From Flavobacteriales bacterium (lineage in GTDB: Bacteria; Bacteroidota; Bacteroidia; Flavobacteriales_F; PHOS-HE28): a DNA stretch of 64,000 nucleotides. The stretch spans positions 70,867 to 134,866 of the forward strand of contig JADJOG010000007.1 of NCBI GenBank assembly GCA_016713865.1, in the 5' to 3' direction. Below are positions 60,701 to 64,000 of this stretch, in pieces; position 1 is the stretch's first letter, and each line of letters starts with the position of its first letter. The translations under genes and the position numbers were made by a program. Below the pieces are notes generated by a model, which saw only the letters and a list, made by a program, of their open reading frames with translations, did no database searches and had not been told where the DNA came from.

Positions 60701-63700
60701 GGCAGCCTCGACGGATGGGCCTTCAGCGTTGACAGCGTGTACATGAGCATGCTGCAGAACAACTTCCAGCGCGCAGGGCTCAAAGGGCGCATCGGGCTGC
60801 CCATCAACGGCGAGCACGACTTCATCTCCTACGGTGCCGCGCTCGGCTACGACCCTTACCACAGCGAGTTCGCGCTGATCCTCGAAGCAACGTTGTAAGA
60901 CACCCTGACGGCGCCGCTCTGGATCGCCGAGATGGAACTGCGGCCCAACAGTTTCGTGCGCGCCACCATCAGCAACAGCAGCCGCGTGCATGCCGAGCTG
61001 CACGGCAAGATCGGCATCAGCACGGCCTTCGCATCGCAGATGGGCCTGGGCGAGCAGACCGCCAACGCGCCAAGCATCAACATGCCGGGTATGAACTTCG
61101 AGAACCTCATCCTCGACAGCAACGATGGCATACGCTGCACGGGCTGCGCCTTCTCCTACGCCAGTCCCGACAAGCAAGTGGGGGGCTTCCCGCTCAGCAT
61201 CCGCAACCTCTCGCTGGAGTTCGACGACCCCACGCACCCGGCACTGGTTGTGGAGCCTATGGTGAGCCTCAGCGGCGGCGAGGGCGAGAGCAGCTTCGCG
61301 GCGAGCGTCGCATTGAAGTTTGTCGCGGAGCTGGAGATCAACGGCAGCGGCATCCAGCGCTTCGATTTCAAGGACGTGCAATTCACCGGCATGCACCTCG
61401 ATGTGGATGTGAGCGCCATGCGTCTCGTTGGCGATCTGCGCATCACCAAGACCGCCACGAAGGAGGAAGTGAAAGGCGCGCTCAGCGTGGGCTTCCCCAT
61501 GGGCATCCGCGGCGACCTGCAGGCCATCTTCGGAACTATCAAGACAAATCCTGCGGTTCCCATCAACACCAGCGCGCAGCATTACAGCTACTGGATGGTC
61601 GATGGCATGCTCTACTTCAATCCCGGCCTGATGATCATGACCGGCGTGGGCATCTACGGCTTCGGCGGCGGCGCCTACCACCACATGCGCTTGGAGCGCG
61701 AGCAATTCCCATCGAGCACGGATATCCAGCGCATGGTGCCGCAAGCGCCGCTCGATACCATACCGCCAGCGCAAGCCAATGCCGGGAATGATCATCCCGA
61801 CGATTTCACAAGCGGCCTCACCGCCGATGCGAGCAGCGTGGGCTCGGGCAACGCGCCCAGCGGAGCGCGCTATGTCGAGGACTTCGACACCTTCCTGGGC
61901 ATCCGGTTGGGCCTGGTCTTCGGCACTTACCCCAAGCCCGATGGCTGCAACATGGATCTGAGCGTGCGCGGCGAATTCACGCGCACGGGCGGCCTCAGCC
62001 TCTTCGAGCTCGAGGGCAACCTGTACGCCTTGGTCGATATCCCCGAGCGCAACAACGCGCGCATCACGGGCAGCATCCTGTTCCGCTACGCCAACCGCGA
62101 AGGCAACGAGGTGATCCACGCCAACCTGAGCGTGATGCTCGACTACGTGGTGGCGCGCGGCGCCGGTGCCGGCAACAAGATGGTGGATGCCAACTTCCAC
62201 ACCGAGAGCCGCACCGGCAAGTGGTACTTCATCATGGGCACGCCCACCAACCCCGGCGGCATCGTGCTCGGCCCGCCCTCTGGTCCGCCCATCATCTCCT
62301 TCAAGAACTACATCATGGTGGGCAACGACAGCATACCGGTAACGCTGCCCGATCCACCGGAGAAGATCATGGCGGCATTGCGTGGCGATCCATCACGAGG
62401 CCTCGGAACCGAAGCCGAGGTGCAATCGAGCATCGGCGGAGCGCGCGATATGGGCCCGCTGGAAGATGGCGCAGGCTTCGCGTTCGGCGCAAGCTTCGAG
62501 ATGAACCTCGATCTCTCGCTTGCGATCCTCTATGCCAAATTGGAGATGATGCTTGGCTTCGATCTGTTGCTGAGCGAGGTATCCGAAGGCCTTGTATGCG
62601 CGGAGACCGGTCGCCGCCCTGGCGATAACGGCTGGTTCGCGCAAGGCCAGTTCTACGCCGGCCTGTGGGGCGAGATGGGCGTGCAGCTCGACCTGCTCTT
62701 CGTGCGCTTCCGGGCGCCCATCCTGAGCATGAGCGCCGCCATGCTGCTGCAAGGCAACTTCCCCAACCCCGATGGTTTCCGCGGCCGTGCGGCGGTGTAC
62801 TTCAGCGTGCTCAACGGAGCCGTAACAGGCGAAGCGAGATTGGAGGTGGAGGATGGATCGCCATGCACCTTGATGCCAGCTGGTGATCCGCTGCGCAACT
62901 TCTCCTTCATCGAGGACCTCGGTCCCAAGGGCTCTGATGTGAGCATCTTCGACATGCCGACAGCGAGCTATAACCTGCCCGTGCTGGAAGTGCTGGAAGT
63001 GCCCAAGCTTATCCGGCCCGATGGCAGCGTGGAGCTTTACCGATTCCTGCCTTACGTGAGCGCCTTCACGCTGAAGGAAGTGCCCGGCAATGTGAACATC
63101 CCCGGCAGCAACCAGTTCCTCGATTATCGCGGCACGAGCAGCTTCCTCAGCCGTGTGAATGCGATGAAGGAGCGCACCTTGCATGAATCGCGCGTGGAGG
63201 TGCGCGTGCGCAATGAGGTGTCGCCGGGCAATTGGGTGCCCTACACCGCCACCGGCGCGAGCTCGCCCTGGCGCGAGGAGCGGATCCAGCGCTTCACCAC
63301 GGGCACGGCCCCCGATCACATTCCGGAGGAAATCGTTGACTACACCTATCCGGTGAACCGCCAGCGCTACTTCCTTCAGCAGGAATCGAACAACAAGGGC
63401 CGCGTGCGGCTGCGGCCCGGCGCTGGGGTACCGTACCTCTTCCAGCCCACCATCAACGGCAACGGCTACGCCTACATCGCGCGCTGGATCCCCTTGGGCG
63501 GCGGCCCTGCGCAGGAAACCACCATCGCCTACTCGGGCGGGCTCGACATACCGCTCACGGTGCCAACGCTCGACGCACAGCGCATCTACGTGGTGCAGCT
63601 GGTGCGCCGCTTAACGAGCAATGCGCTCGGGGCGCAGATGATCAATGTGAACGTGCCCGGTGGCATCGGCATGCCTTCGGCCAGCGCCGCTGCCGTCACC

Positions 63701-64000
63701 GCGCAGATCAGCGCGCCGCTCTCGCGGCAGTTCATAGCGACCAACGGCGATGTGCAGCAGCAGAACCTCACCGGCGGCAACGTGCAGCGCGCCGTATCGC
63801 TCCTGCGCAACGACCACCTGCTTTACACCTTCCGCTTCCGCACCAGCCAATACAACACCTTGCAGGAGAAGTACGCGCAGCTCACGCTCGAAGGGAAGAC
63901 GCCCGCCCGCTACGATCACTGGCGCAACGCCGATGCGCGCGGCACGGTCACTGAGCACTTCGATGAGTTCGACATCAACGGTGTGTGGAAGAACGGCGAT
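57710..64000 (+). CDS. Giant secreted protein, TANFOR-like (in-frame TAA, 3' end beyond window)
   Basis: Signal peptide MSLMRRATLLHVFLLLAFAAHA then YPMTVNSSAPLPPPITWAEL and GITVRSRPSFSANQCIDIE, FEFTGITFNQIRDQQMLPEG, matching the start of Bacteroidota TANFOR-domain proteins as I remember them. More than 2,090 codons to the window edge. The frame is open from 57710 to 64000 except for one TAA at 60896-60898, between LILEATL and DTLTAPLWIAEME; coding style continues unchanged. After it come beta-rich stretches, GIRCTGCAFSYASPDKQVGG and, near the end, a fibronectin-like segment (RVEVRVRNEVSPGNWVPYTA). Role unknown; partner of the upstream barrel by 4-bp overlap. Confidence 0.7.

Noticed and set aside
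239..60898. Reassigned genetic code (TAA and TAG read as an amino acid)
   Set aside because: menB, two PorP genes and dnaG end with TAG and the SprB-like adhesin with TAA at the position expected from their families, so these codons still terminate.
60659..62200. 513-codon minus-strand ORF at 60.7-62.2 kb
   Set aside because: Antisense to the giant secreted protein, whose plus frame is open to the window end and continuous in style across this stretch.

Overview
The window comes from a GC-rich member of the Bacteroidota, most likely a Flavobacteriales relative. Evidence: three PorP/SprF-family proteins, each next to a giant or secreted protein ending in a gliding-motility (type B) sorting domain; a type A sorting domain; a flavobacterial-type MenB ending in KWIP; -7 boxes of the Bacteroidota form TAnnTT(T/C)G; and no obvious Shine-Dalgarno sequences. 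No replication origin, rRNA, phage or CRISPR array was seen.

Layout. 1-10 kb: housekeeping genes (rlmN, polyprenyl synthase, MORN-repeat lipoprotein, dnaG, a CDF cation exporter, a 47-residue conserved protein, menB, a polytopic membrane protein, a secreted protein) and tRNA-Arg(CCT). 10.4-34.4 kb: a type IX secretion/adhesin region made of small type-B-CTD protein + PorP, a ~3,100-residue SprB-like adhesin + PorP, a ~2,840-residue CUB/Ig-like-repeat protein + PorP, and a PorE-like TPR/PD40/OmpA protein. These look like three cargo-plus-partner modules for export and surface attachment. 34.4-38.4 kb: polysaccharide deacetylase and a DUF2723 (TMEM260-like) membrane glycosyltransferase. 38.5-38.8 kb: tRNA-Gln(TTG) followed by a highly structured 120-nt element. 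38.8-40.1 kb: MtfA-like peptidase and guanine deaminase. 40.2-44.1 kb: a two-gene P-loop ATPase operon whose second protein carries near-identical 48-residue repeats; this is the best candidate for an undescribed (STAND/NLR-like) system. 44.1-55.7 kb: aspS, ppk2, small membrane protein, hpd, small secreted proteins, a GrpB-family protein, fdhD, tag, a delta-60/T9SS protein, moaA and a lipoprotein. 55.7-64 kb: a MITE-like element, an outer-membrane barrel and a giant TANFOR-like secreted protein that runs off the window.

Quality warning. At least two dozen genes or gene segments switch reading frame, and five carry an in-frame TAA or TAG, with recognisable family sequence on both sides. Affected genes include the essential dnaG and aspS. 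The pattern fits residual indels and substitutions in a long-read or metagenomic assembly better than widespread pseudogenization. I therefore annotate each such locus as one gene and state where the break lies.
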